This document shows positions 1-10,860 of a stretch of 64,000 bases of DNA, piece by piece. The position numbers and the translations under genes were made by a program. The notes below the pieces were generated by a model. The model was not told where the DNA came from, did not search any database, and saw only the letters and a program-made list of their open reading frames with translations. Source of the stretch: Prorocentrum cordatum (taxonomy: Eukaryota > Sar > Dinophyceae > Prorocentrales > Prorocentraceae); assembly GCA_963575745.1 (NCBI GenBank), contig CAUYUJ010015837.1, positions 534,122-598,121 of the forward strand, read 5' to 3'. How positions within the stretch are numbered: position 1 is the first letter of the stretch; each line of letters starts with the position of its first letter.

Positions 1-224
1 CTCCAGCTCTTTATCCCCGCACGTGCCCAGTGCGCTCGTCGCCTACCTGGTTGTCGCCACCCCGCGGCCACTGTCGCCCGACTCCCACTCCTTCGTGGAC
101 GTGCTGGAGGCTCTGTCCCGCTGGGGCGCGAGCGGCGATGGACGATCTGAGGGCGGGGCGCCGTCGTCGTTTTCGTCGTCGTCGTTCGCCGCCGCCGCCG
201 CCGTCGCCACCGCCTGCGTCGAAG

Positions 225-500
225 GGAACGACCACGAAGCGGCGGAGGACCTCCCCGGCGGAGGAGGAGGAAGAGGGGCGGAGAAGGAGCAAAAGGCGAA
301 GGAGAAGAAAGAGGAGGAGGAGGAGGAGGAGGAGGAGGAGGAGGAGGAGGAGGATGGGGAGAGGAGGAAGAGGAAGGGAAAGAGGAAGAAGAGTCGGAGG
401 AGGAGAAAGAGGAGGAGGAGGAGGAGGAGGAGGAGGAGGAGGAGAAGGAAGAAGAGGAGGACGAGGAGGACGAGTACGAGTACGAGGACGACGAAGAATA
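225..500. repeat. GGA/GAG polypurine tract
   Basis: The + strand is almost pure purine, built on GGA/GAG triplets with a few AAG interruptions. The long open frames across it encode only poly-Glu or poly-Arg and are by-products of the triplet repeat. Such mirror-symmetric purine tracts can form triplex DNA; that is general knowledge, not something shown here. Confidence 0.9.
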
Positions 501-744
501 GTACGGGAATTATGTCTGGGCAGGTCACGCTTGTATCTGTGTCGCTGGAGTTTGGTGATATCCGTAAGGGCTTCGCCCCCTGTCGCCGGCCCCCTCTCTC
601 GGAGAATGCGCTATGCAAGAGCTATGTCATGAGGCCTCGGCGCTGTCGTGAAGCAGTATCGGAACTTCATGCAAGGCCGACTCGAAATGAGCAAAACCAC
701 TAGATGACCAGAGGGGTTACCACACCTCGCGATTGGTAAGACGT

Positions 745-1370
745 CGTGACCCTGCCGATCTGCGTGAGAGGCGCCACCGAATTTTAAAACATGTAGCAAG
801 TCCCTAGTGTTTTTGGACCATGACCCTGCGGATCCGCGTGAGGGGTGCCACCGAATTTCAGAAATGTTCAGAATCCCTTGGGTTTTCGGACCCTGACCCC
901 GCCGATCTGCGTGAGGGGTGCCAGTAATTTCAGAAATGTGGCAAATCCCCAGTGTTTTTGGACCCTGACCCCGCCGATCTGCGTGAGGGGTGCCACCGGA
1001 TTTCAGAAATGTGGCAAATCCCCGGTGTTTTTGGACCCTGAACCCGCCGATCTGCGTGAGGGGTGCCACCGAATGTCAGACATGTGGCAAATCCCATGTG
1101 TTTTTGGACCCTGACCCCGCCGATCTGCGTGATGGGGTGTCGCCGAATGAGAAATGTGGCAAATCCCATGTGTTTTTGGACCCTGACCCCGCCGATCTGT
1201 GTGAAGGGTGCCAGTAATTTCAGAAATGTGGCAAATCCCTGGTTTTTTTGGATCCAGACCCCGCCGATCTGCGTGAGGGGTGCCACCGAATGTCAGAAAT
1301 GTGGCAAATCCCATGTGTTTTTGGACCCTGACTCCGCCGATCTGCGTGAGGGGTGTCAATTTTTACCCAC
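745..1370 (+). repeat. 73-bp tandem repeat, nine copies
   Basis: The GATCTGCGTGA motif recurs at 757, 831, 904, 976, 1049, 1122, 1194, 1266 and 1339, giving unit lengths of 72-74 bp. Each unit contains CCGATCTGCGTGAGGGGTGC, a variable middle (CACCGAAT or CAGTAATT), then AATGTGGCAAATCCC and GTGTTTTTGGACCCTGA. Because 73 is not a multiple of 3, one peptide appears in rotated frames on both strands; this is a satellite and not a gene. Confidence 0.92.
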
Positions 1371-1577
1371 CCCAGCAATTCAGAGCACACGCTCAGGGCG
1401 TGCTAAACCTGCCCGTTTGGGCCTCCCCCCCCTCGCGCGGTCCATCAACAAGGAACAGTAAGCAGCAAGAAGCAGAACTGTAACAGTGGAAACTGGAAGC
1501 TGCAACTGGCACAGGAAACTGCGAACCTTCGGCCTACAGCCTGGTGGCCCCACAAGGGGGCCGGCGGATTCTCTTAC

Positions 1578-3660
1578 ATGTGTCGCCGTACGCCAACGTG
1601 GCTCGAGCTCAAGCCCAGCATTGATGCAGCTGGACCTGTCTCGGGGTTCGTGATCGCCCTTGCAGCTCTTCTCGGGGCGGCTGTACACACCGTGAACTGG
1701 TTCGTGTGCCTCGATTGCCTCGGCAGCCTGGCGGCCTGCCCTTGCGCGATCAGCACCACCGTGAACAGCGTCACCACCGACCAGACACCCCTTGCCGTGC
1801 AGGAGTGCGCACCGTGCGCGCCCTGCACCTGCCCGGCTGTGGCGCCGGAGGCTTGCCGCGCCCTGGGCGAGGGCACGCGGACCACGCTGGAGCTGCCCGT
1901 GCCCGTCATCCTTGCGGCAGTCAGGGTGCTCGAGGCGCGTGTGCCTGCTGGGGTCTGGCTGCAGTGTGCGAACAGGGCAAGTGAGGCCCGCTGGGAGAGG
2001 CGCGGCTACACATCAAGTTCTGATTCGCCTCGGTCGAAGAAAGCGATTTGAGCCTGTATCGAGCCGGCGCGGGGAACGCGCGGGCTCGTGACCTTCGAGG
2101 ACGACCTGGTTTGGTTCCACGAACGGCTCTTCCTGTGGCCCGTTGGGGCCCCAGATGCTGACGATTACGTGATCTACACTCCCGGTTGAGACCTGTACGT
2201 GGGGACCCTGAGCGACTACACCTCGACGGCGATCTTGACGGCTCGCAAGGGCTGCCTCTCCAGCACTACGCAGGTGGTGGCCTTCAATCGGCCTGTGGAG
2301 TCGGTCGAGATGGTTGACCTCATCAAGCGTGGCTGGGGCGTGGCCGTGAACCTCACGGGCAACGCTGGCCCGGACTCCAGCGTCGAGGCCGCGATCGGCT
2401 GGCGCGGGGGACAGTTGGTGGTGCTGGCCTTCTCGGCGGTGCACGCGCCAACGCTGCAACTGCGAGGCAAGGGGCCGCTGCTGCCGCTAGCTGCTGCCGG
2501 CCCGGCACCGCCTGGCCCTGGTCCAGTGCCCGTCGCCGCGGCGGGTCCCGATGACGTTGCCACGGGGCCGGGCGTGCGAGGGGATGCTGCTGCGGATGGC
2601 GCCGCCCTCGGTGGCACTGGCACGCCCCTGGGCAAGGGGGAGGCGGGCGGCTTTCCGTGGATGAGCAGCGACCTGGCGCAAACCGAGGGGGACTTCGCTT
2701 TCGGTGCGGAGGTGGTCCTTGGCGGAGGCAGCCGGCGTCTGTGCCGCTTTGGCGTGGTGACGGATCGCTTAGGTTACCGCCACCCCGTGGAGCTGGTCGA
2801 GCTGGCGCGCTTGGACGTGCGGCAGGAGGTTGGGCTGGGCGGCGCCGGGTGTCTCTTGGGCTGGGTGGCGCCGGGGGTCTCCGCGGTCGGCCGGGCGGCT
2901 CTGGTCTCGAGGGGCGCCTCTTGGGAGAGGCGTCTCGTGGCCCGGCGTTCACGGCGGCAGCCGCGCCCGCCGCTGGGGGGACAGGAGCTCCTTTGGCGGC
3001 CGCCCCTGTCCCTGAGGGAGGAGACGACTTCCGCGCATGCTGGATCGAGCTGGGGTTGGTTACAAGCAGTGTCGCAAGGTGTTGCGCGAGGCGACCCAGG
3101 AAAACGTCTAGTCTGCGGGTCTCAGCGGCCCCCCCTGTGTGCCTGGCCGTTTGCAGGAAAGAAGTTCCACAAGCGCGGGGGTGACCCCAAGGCGTGGTTC
3201 CAGGAGAGGGCGCGCGAGGTGGGCATCGGCAGGAATGACAGGGCCTGGCATGAGGTGGAGTGCCTCACGGAGTGTTCTGGCAGACTGGCAGTTTCGACCA
3301 GTCGAACGTTGGGGCCATCGCGGCGCTGGAGGTGGACTCTCGGGGGCTGCTGCAGTACGCGGGGCCCTGCGATAATGGTGCTGACAATGCCGACTGGCGG
3401 GCGGCGAAGCTCTTCGGCGCTGCCACCTCGGCCATGGACTTCGCCCCCGAGGAAATGCGCGCGCGCCGAATGGACTGGGCGGAGCTCGAGAGCCTGCGCG
3501 CCAAGGCCCGCCGTCCTGGCGCGAGCTCGGGGCCCGGCGCCTGCCGCCCCAGGGCGATGGGATGGCGGAGCCGACGGCGTCAAGGGTAGGGGTGGAGGCA
3601 AGGGCGGTCGCGTGGCCGAGGGCCGCGGCCGGCGACCCGATGCCATGCCGCGAGGGTGAT
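1578..3660 (+). pseudogene. Decayed retroelement, N-terminal region with membrane anchor
   Basis: The frame starting at 1578 runs to 3659 apart from two in-frame TGA codons at 2049 and 2187. It encodes a hydrophobic segment around residues 20-52, a cysteine cluster (CAPCAPCTC), then a conserved-looking block starting EDDLVWFHERL (about 2097-2330), which the second stop interrupts. A long Ala/Pro/Gly-rich stretch follows. The block containing KFHKRGGDPKAWF lies near 3163 in the same frame, but its continuation (GAIAALEVDSRGLLQY, from about 3260) is in another frame, and a fragment near 3060-3110 is in a third. A Lys/Gly-rich tail ends at 3659. From memory, this order of blocks matches the N-terminal part of a reverse-transcriptase protein repeated in dinoflagellate genomes; the RT region downstream supports that. 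It is a dead copy. Confidence 0.62.
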
Positions 3661-4134
3661 TTTGCCCGAACGTCACCTGCAGACCCGCTGGCAAACATGG
3701 GGCTTGCGCCACCCACTACCTCCAGTAGCCGACAAGCGACGTGATCGATGTGGCTTTGCCCGCGGACGTCGCAGGTGTCAGGGGGGGGGAGCGGCTGCGC
3801 CGAGACCCCCACGCGGCCATCGGATGCGCGGATTGGCGCGCCGGCCACGGGCGATGGGGATCTCGCCGGCCATCGGGAAGACGGCGTGGGGCCTAGAATC
3901 CGATTTGCGGCCGTGCGTAGACTGCGCACAACCGCAAATTTCTGGCCATGGCGCCAGACCTTGTCAGACGTCATCGTCATCACGATGCAGCCAGGCAGTG
4001 CCAGACCTCATCGCGGCGTCCCTGGCAGCGTTTGCTTTCGCAGTGCCTTCGAAGTGCCATTCGGGGCCCTCGAGTTCAATCGGCAGAATTCCGCGGTTGC
4101 CCGCTGGCGCGAGAAGTCTTTCGAGTGGCGCCCC

Positions 4135-6040
4135 GCCGATCGTTGATGCGGCGCGGCAGCGCCGGCTTGCGCGATTGCGTTGGGCCCCCGCGGGCGCCCC
4201 TGAAGCCGCGCGCCAAAGGTCACTGTAGCCTAGGGCTACTCCTACGTGCAGTCGAGTAATGGAGGCGGCGCTCCGCGGGCGCGACGTTGACGGCGTCGTC
4301 GGAAGGGGGCGATGTGTTGGCCGAGCTTTTCAAGGGGCGCTCCACGTATGTGCCCGCGCCTTCGCGCAGTGTCGGGTCCTGCGAGTATGCGAAGGCATCG
4401 TTCCCGAGCGATGTGCACGGCGCTCCTTCGCTGATCTCCGCGCTGCCTCCAGAGGCGCGCGCGCGCAGCTCCAGGATTTCGACAGACATGAGGCCCGGCC
4501 TACGGGCGAGCCGGATCAGTGGATGCAGCTCGGCCTCGCGGCGCTTGAACGAGCGCTCCCGTCGCGCGTCGAATCATTTTCCGCCGCGCAGAAGGGCGAC
4601 GAGCTCGGGTTCATCGTCGACAGCCGCCGACCGCACCAGCTGTTCCACAGCCCGCCAGGGGCGCATCTTTGCAGCGGTGAGGGCCCGTCGAAGATCGAGG
4701 CGGGCGGCCCCGAGGTTCTCATGGCGGGGCTGCCCGCGCGCCTCGGCGTCGGCGACGTCGCCGCCTGCTCTCGCGGGGCGAGGCTGGTGGCGACCCGCGG
4801 CGGCGGCGTCCGCCGCGACTTCTGCTGGCCCCCGCTCGCGGCCAAGTACGCGGGCATCCGCGAGATCGATGGTGGGGCGATCGGGTCGGGCGTGAAGATC
4901 TGGCCCGCGCGTGCCAGCCCCCTGGCGGGTTTCGCCTGGCCCTGGCGCTTTGCTCAGGTAGCGAACGCCTCGCGGCTGAGACGGCAGCTCGCCCCTCGGG
5001 GCACGCCCTCCGATCGGGGGCCATCCTTGGTGCTGGGAGGGCGGCGGCGCGCGGAAGGCCGCGCGCTGCGCGTGCGTTGACGACGCCAGGTTGCTGTCTT
5101 TCGACGGTGACCTGGTCGGTCGGGCCCTCGGCGAAGCTCGCCGAGATCTCGGCAGGGGCGGCCTCCACCCTCGCGGGGTGGAGGCCCTCCTTGGCTGGCT
5201 CCTCGGCGGCGACGCGCAGTCGGCCCGTTCGGGCGGCGAGCACTTTGGTTAGGTCAGAAATGGGGTGCGCGGTCTCTTCCGTCTCAGAAGGGTGTCTGGG
5301 TGGCAAGTCGAGGCCGTCCTTGGACATGCTGCGTCCTTGTGCCTCGTGGGGCGTGGGCTCCTGTGCCTCCTCCAGGCCGCGTGCTGCTTCGCGCGGGGGT
5401 CCAGGGGTCTTATTCCAAGTGCCAGTCGCTTTTGGGGCTCGGCGAGGCAGGGGCTCGCCGTTCCCGTGGGCGCCACCGATCGCTGGAGGTGCCCTCGGAC
5501 CCCCGCAGCCTAGGCCAGCGACGCGAGCCCCCATTGCTCCGGCGTGGCCCAGGCACAGTGGGACTTCAAGTCTGCGGAGGCAGTCGGGCGCGCCGGATCC
5601 CGGCTGATTCAAGCTGCTCGGCGGCGCCCGCGCTCGGGGGCGCGCTTGCGAGGTCGCGGGCGTCGAGCTGGGCCCCGAGGAGGGGCAATGCGGCGCGCGA
5701 CCTCTTGGTCCGCCCCATCGGGCTCGACGGGGAGGCGGTGGACATCCCATAGTCCGACTTTGGAGTTGCAATGTTCCATGGGGTGCCCAGTTCTCTACTC
5801 GGGAAGGGTCGCTGGCGCGCTGTTCTCGCTGGCCGCTGGCTCTTTCCTCTAGGCAGTTTGCCGTTTGGCCGGGGCGGCGGTCGAGGCCGGAGCCCGTGCC
5901 TCGCGCGTCCGTGCCGTGCAAATCGTTTGCGCATGCCTCTCGGGCAGAAATTTGGCCATCGTTTCCTGCTTTGCTCCGGCGGGGTCGCGGGATTGCAGGG
6001 TGCCCAGACAGCTGAGGCGTCAGTTTGGTATGTCTGGCGT
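4135..6040 (+). pseudogene. Decayed retroelement reverse transcriptase and RNase H
   Basis: Protein blocks appear in reverse-transcriptase order but in shifting frames. KGHCSLG (about 4217) is followed by FKGRSTYVPAPSRSV (from about 4329) and an RT fingers-like block with DELGFIVDSRRPHQLF (about 4600). Next are GVGDV (palm motif A region, FY lost), RRDFCWPPLAAKYAGI and a damaged PLAGFAW block near 4918. The frame then changes, with LVGRALGEA (about 5109) and the thumb-like RLRRVSGWQVEAVLGH near 5280. RNase H-like blocks follow: QAQWDFKSAEAVGR (about 5547), VPWGAQFSTRE (5773, another frame) and NLAIVSCFA..SRDCRVPRQLRR (about 5950-6030). From memory this is the dinoflagellate RT-RNaseH family that often carries a C-terminal tyrosine-recombinase-like domain (DIRS-like). 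No recombinase domain is visible and the copy fades into other repeats after 6040. The interval 3660-4135 probably belongs to it but shows no clear block. Confidence 0.72.
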
Positions 6041-6319
6041 TTCCTTCGGGTTTTCTTGGGCCGTCTCAGGGCATTGTTGTGTTCTCTTGGGGGCCTCTTC
6101 GGCCATCGGGGGGTGCCGCGGGCGTGTGCCTGGGGGGCCCTGGGGCGGGGGGGATGACGGTGACGTGTTAGGCTCTTCCTCTTGATTTCAGAGGTGCAAA
6201 GAATGTCCGGGAAGAAACATGCATGCTCTTATGCCCCCTTCTCCGATGGAGTATCGTCGCCACTTATATGTTTAAGCCGCTTTGCCCGGGACAAGCTCGC
6301 CATTCTGAAAATTGGGCGC

Positions 6320-6540
6320 ACTTTTCGCGCAGATCGCGGCTTGGAGTGCTCTTGGGCCGTCTTGGAGGCCTCTTTGGCCCTCTTGGCGCTTCTTTGGGTC
6401 CTCCTGGATCTCCTGGAAGCTCTTATGCACCGGGGGTCCAGGCCTTTAAGAAACCTTCAGCCCCCTTACTTTTAAGGGCTGCAGGGTTGCATGAGCCCTG
6501 GGGCACTTCACTACGTGCTGAAGGCACGATGGCGGGTATT
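6320..6540 (+). repeat. Short GGCCTCTTGGG-type tract with right-end motif
   Basis: Degenerate GGCCTCTTTGG / GGTCCTCCTGG units end in TGAGCCCTGGGGCACTTCAC and AAGGCACGATGGCGGG (6521-6536). The same ending is present at 19,350-19,398, so this looks like the right end of the same repeat family. The left end is not seen. Confidence 0.7.
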
Positions 6541-7345
6541 AGTATGTGTGCATAGGCATATAGAATTATATGTACATATACACATCCATATATTGGTATC
6601 GGCGTACATGTATTGTTGTGTACATGCATGGGTATATGTATATATGCGTGTACGTATATGTGTGGATGTGTATCTGTGTATGCAGATGAAGGTGTGCATG
6701 TATATGTGTATGTATGTATGTATATATATGTGTGTACTTGTATGCGTATATACGTCTTCATCTGCACATGTACATGTGTGTATACATATATATATATATA
6801 TATATATCGCTGCGTATGCCAATTAGCCTGCGTGTAGGTATTGGCTTTTGTATGTACGCACATGTGTGCATGATTTTGTTTACGTGCAGATATGTCAACA
6901 TGCACACTCATATACATAAGTAGTTATGGTTTGAAGCGGTTGTGTTTATGTATGTTATAGTGCATATCGAGATTTATATGGTCGTGCGAATGTATATGCA
7001 TACGGGTGAATGTACATGCATATGGCCTGTGAATGTATGTGTATATGTGCATTCACATGTAAGCGCACATGTATACGTATATGTTTATGTAGTTGTATAG
7101 GTTTAGGTACATGTATCTGTGTATGTGCATGTATGTGTATACGGATATGGATATGTGTATGCATTTGCAAGCGCGTACGAATAGCAATATGTGCATGCGA
7201 ATGTACATGCAAATGTATATGTACATGTGTGTTTCTGTGTAGAGGAATATACATGTACATGTGTGCTTGTCTATGAACATACATGTACATGTTTATGCAT
7301 ATATGGCGTATATATGTGAAAATATACACGTATACAACTATTACT
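6540..7345. repeat. TATG/TGTA-rich low-complexity tract
   Basis: About 800 bp of alternating purine-pyrimidine sequence (TATG, TGTA, CATA, a TATATA run near 6786-6806) with no gene. The open frames are Tyr/Val/Cys/Met-rich in all directions, as expected for this composition. Confidence 0.9.
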
Positions 7346-8690
7346 TCGCGCACACACGCTCGCGCGCGTCCGCGCAGCAGCAGGACGGGCGCACGCCGGT
7401 AGAGGGAAACAATTTCCGAACACCCCTCAAAAAAAACTTCAGAGTTGGCACGCGCGAAGGAGGCTGCGGTCGAAGTGCAGCTCATCAGACCCACTGCCCA
7501 TTTAATCATTGGGGGGAGGGGGAAGCGTTGACAGGTGAATGTGACATGAGTGTTCGCAATTTTTTCCGAGGCCTGGCCCCCGCACAATCTTTTTGTGGCA
7601 GCGGGCCGTTGGCGGCAGTGAATTGGAGAGGCAAGGCGGGAAGCATGGAGCGTTATCAAATTTCGTGCGCCTCGAACCGGTCCGCTAGGAATCCCACACG
7701 CACATACACAGTTCGCGAGGGATGCAGTCATTGTTTCAGTCTGCTGAGACACAGCCGGCGGACGGGACGCATCGGGCGAGCCGCGCGTGCGTTTGGCATT
7801 CAAAGGCCATTCTATGGGAATGAATCCGCCATGCGGAGTTTAGGTGGTTTATATAATTTTCACGTCGCTGCAAGTGTTGTCGCAAGATGACTAAGATGCT
7901 ATTCAGCATTCACACGCTCACAGGCTCGCATACACTGAAAGTTGGGGTGCCACGAAGTCAGTCGGAATGTGAAGGGACGTGTGGCCCATCAGATCGAAGA
8001 TCATCGCGATCTGCATGGCGGGCTGGTGCAGAGGAGGAGGGCACGTGAAATAACCGGCGATTTAGATGGCAGAAGGAAGTGCAATGTTGAGCAGCTCCGG
8101 CTGCAACTGTTGTGCTATCATCATCGTGGCAAGTGCACTGGCAGCTACACTGTCAGTGGCTGCCCATCGGCATCTCTGCCGAAGGGGAGGCACGGAAGAG
8201 GGACCCTTTTCTCCCCCCGCAGGCTTGCATTGGCATCTGGGAGTTTGTGCTCGTGGCATCTGTTGCCCTCCAGGCGTGCGTATGGCTATGACGTAGCATT
8301 TTGGCGGTGTGTATGTGTGCAGCAGGCACACCTTTCGAATGAACGGATTTGTGCATGTGTGCACGTGGTCAATCAGTTGTGGCCACTTGCACATTGTATC
8401 CGATGTAGAATGTTAGTCTGGTGGGTTACATGCTGTACCGCAAGCGTGCGTTGGAATGCACTTGTGAAAGACAGCTTAGTTGCAGAGGTTACTATGGCAC
8501 TCGCTGCTAGCGTTGTTCTTTGTAGCATCGTTTGCAGCTTCTTACCAACCCTGGTGCATTGACTTACCAGCTTCGCTCTCTGATTTATTTCATGGCGCTG
8601 TCGATAGTGTTTGTGTACCAATACCAATGGCAGTGGTATCGAATGTGCTGCCTTCTGGACGCTTGTGTTAGTGTCGGCCGTCATGATTGA
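7345..8690. other. No recognisable gene
   Basis: Mixed-composition sequence without a clear repeat. Open frames up to about 200 codons exist (for example 7261-7890 and 7942-8562), but none has recognisable motifs, and overlapping frames are open on the other strand. I see no RNA gene here. Confidence 0.6.
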
Positions 8691-8860
8691 TCCCCCTCGA
8701 GGCTCCCTAGGGCCTACATGGGCCTTCTAGGCCATCGTGGGCCGTCATCGAACCCTTGTGGCCCATCTTGGAGGGCATCAGGGACAGTATTTGGCCGACT
8801 TGGATGCTATCTTGGGTAGCCTTGGCCTTCTTCAAGGTGGGCATTGTGCAGAGTCTGGTT
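8690..8860 (+). repeat. Degenerate GGCC-CTTGG tract
   Basis: Units such as GGGCCTTCTAGGCCATCGTGG and GGCCCATCTTGGAGGGC, related to the GGCCTCTTGGG tracts elsewhere in the window. Confidence 0.6.
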
Positions 8861-8954
8861 GGAAGCCTGTTTTTCCAGGAGGCTGGCGCATCGGGCCAGA
8901 AACCACCCGGAATTCATTGGAATCGCCAAAAAGCGCGTCAGCACCTCTCCGCAG

Positions 8955-9330
8955 GCTACCGACGCGTCGGATCGACGACGCCTGCGGCGAGTCACCGCCG
9001 CCTCCTGCCTTTCTGGATCTACCGATGTGGCCAAAGCTGGGCCAAGCCATTGGACCATGTGTTCCTTCATCCGTTGTGGAAGCCCTTTGGGGAACACCTG
9101 GGGAAGTAAGAGAGAGGAAGAGGGGATGGAGGAGAAGGAGTAGGAGGAGAGGAGGTGGAGAAAGCGGAGGCCTCTCGTGGCCTCCCTGGAGCTTCCTGGG
9201 GGGCTCCTGCGGGCCTCTAAGGGGCCTCTAGAGGGGCCCCTCTGAGGAGCCTCTACAGGGGCCTTTTGGCCTTCGGATGCCGCCTCGGGTGCTTCTCTGC
9301 TGGGCGTCTTCGGACCCTCTTTGGGTGCGG
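8955..9330 (+). repeat. Composite repeat: conserved module, purine tract, GGCCTCTTGGG tract (copy 1)
   Basis: 8955-9105 aligns with 50,025-50,190 and 61,660-61,800. Shared landmarks are GATCGACGACGCCTGCGGC, TCACCGCCGCC, TTGGACCATGTGTTCC and CCTTTGGGGAACAC. A GGA-rich stretch follows (about 9110-9165), then GGCC-rich units such as GGGCCTCTAAGGGGCCTCTA. The same order recurs in the other two copies. Confidence 0.75.
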
Positions 9331-9339
9331 TCCAGGTCT

Positions 9340-10860
9340 GGCCAGGCTTCTTGACGGGACGACCGCCCACAAGACAAGTAACTGCTTGCATGCTGCCAGC
9401 TGCGGCTTGGCTTGAGCTTGCGCCCTGCCACTAGCTCCTTGCGGGCGTCCGCGGTGGGACTCGTCAGCGTGGCCTGCATCATTGATCGCGTGACTCAGCC
9501 CCGGCCTGCTGCTGCCATTCGAGTCTGGCGTGCGCAATGCCCCAAGCAAGTCGTTGATGTGAAAAGCGCTGGGCAGTCTATCCTCGGGTTCGCCGATCGG
9601 CGCGGTGGCCTTTGGGAATAATAGCTCCCCTACGTACAAGGCAACAAGCGTAGGGCCACAGCTGGATACGGCTATTATTATGTGCTCTGCGTGGCGGGTA
9701 AGAGAGCGAACGGCAAGTGCTGAAGTATGTTTCGGCATTTGCAGTGTTCTCGAATCACACAGCGTGTGCGTGATGAGGGCGACTTCAAACTGGTGGTCAT
9801 GGCATATGGGCAATCGTGCAGCAACACCGCTCGCCCTACTCCGCGCAACTAAGCCCAGTTCGAACCAATGCAACGCGATGCAACTCTAGATAACTCAGTT
9901 GACGGTAACGCACATCAGATGTGCACCACAATAAGACAACGATGCATAGCCGTAGCCACATCAACATGACTGAAAAATAACATGCTATTAACTGAGCGTG
10001 TCCAAAACAGAGCTCAGCAATTCAATCAATGCCAACACCATGATTTCACAGCACAGCTAAGCATGTAAACGCAGCGTGCAGCAATGCACTGCAGAAGCAG
10101 CGCACACAAGTCAAACACGGACACATTGAAATGACAATCCTACCACACTAATAGCAAATCAACGCGATGCAGAGGAAAGCAGTACACAGCAGAGCAGAGC
10201 CGCGCAGCGCAACGCTGCGCAAGGCCGACCGAGGCGGCACGAAGCGGAGCAGAGCCGAGCAACCTCACGGTACAGCTTATCAGTTCTTGTTTTGTGCAAC
10301 GCAGCGTTAAAATGAGGTTGCGCGAAGGTCAGAAACCGTGTGCTGTCATGCAGTCGTGCTTTTCCGTGTTTCTACCTTCGCCTTCGCGGCTGCTCCGACC
10401 GAGGCGGCGCGTGCGCCAGGTTCGCGACCAAACCAATGCCTTGTCATGCTTGTTTTTGGGCGCACGGCTCTGCAAACGCTGGGTTTCTCAGTGCCCCCAT
10501 GAGGATCACAGGGATTCTCCAGCTCGGTCACAAGGAACAGCTGCCTACCTCGGTGAAGGGTTCCCGTCAGGGTCACAGGGATTCTTCCAGCTTCTCTCCC
10601 CCTCAGTGCGTCTGCAGTTGCGGCTGCCGCCTCGGGACTGATGCTACTCGTTGCCAGCCGCCTCCCAGCAGGTATCGCTGTGCCTCTCCACGTGGCGGGT
10701 GTACCGCGGCCTCCGCAAGGCCAGGGCCGGGGACGCTCGGGAGCCGCTGCGGACCCCCAGAGTGAAGGCCAGGATGCGATTCAGCGTGACCCGATCTGGT
10801 TCTATGACGTCGTTCATGATGTAGCGGTATCGCACTCGGGTGCTTGTATGCACAGCTTCT
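9340..10860. other. No recognisable gene
   Basis: 9890-10,290 has stops in all frames and lower GC than its surroundings. 10,290-10,860 is GC-rich with short unrelated open frames. Two copies of TCACAGGGATTCT (near 10,507 and 10,573) are the only local repeat I noticed. Confidence 0.55.

Noticed and set aside
4719-5921. 400-codon minus-strand frame
   Set aside because: It is antisense to recognisable RT and RNase H blocks on the + strand.
9930-9965. Sequence CCGTAGCCACATCAACATGA, vaguely like a spliced-leader relic
   Set aside because: It matches only the first nine bases of the dinoflagellate spliced leader as I recall it; the rest differs.
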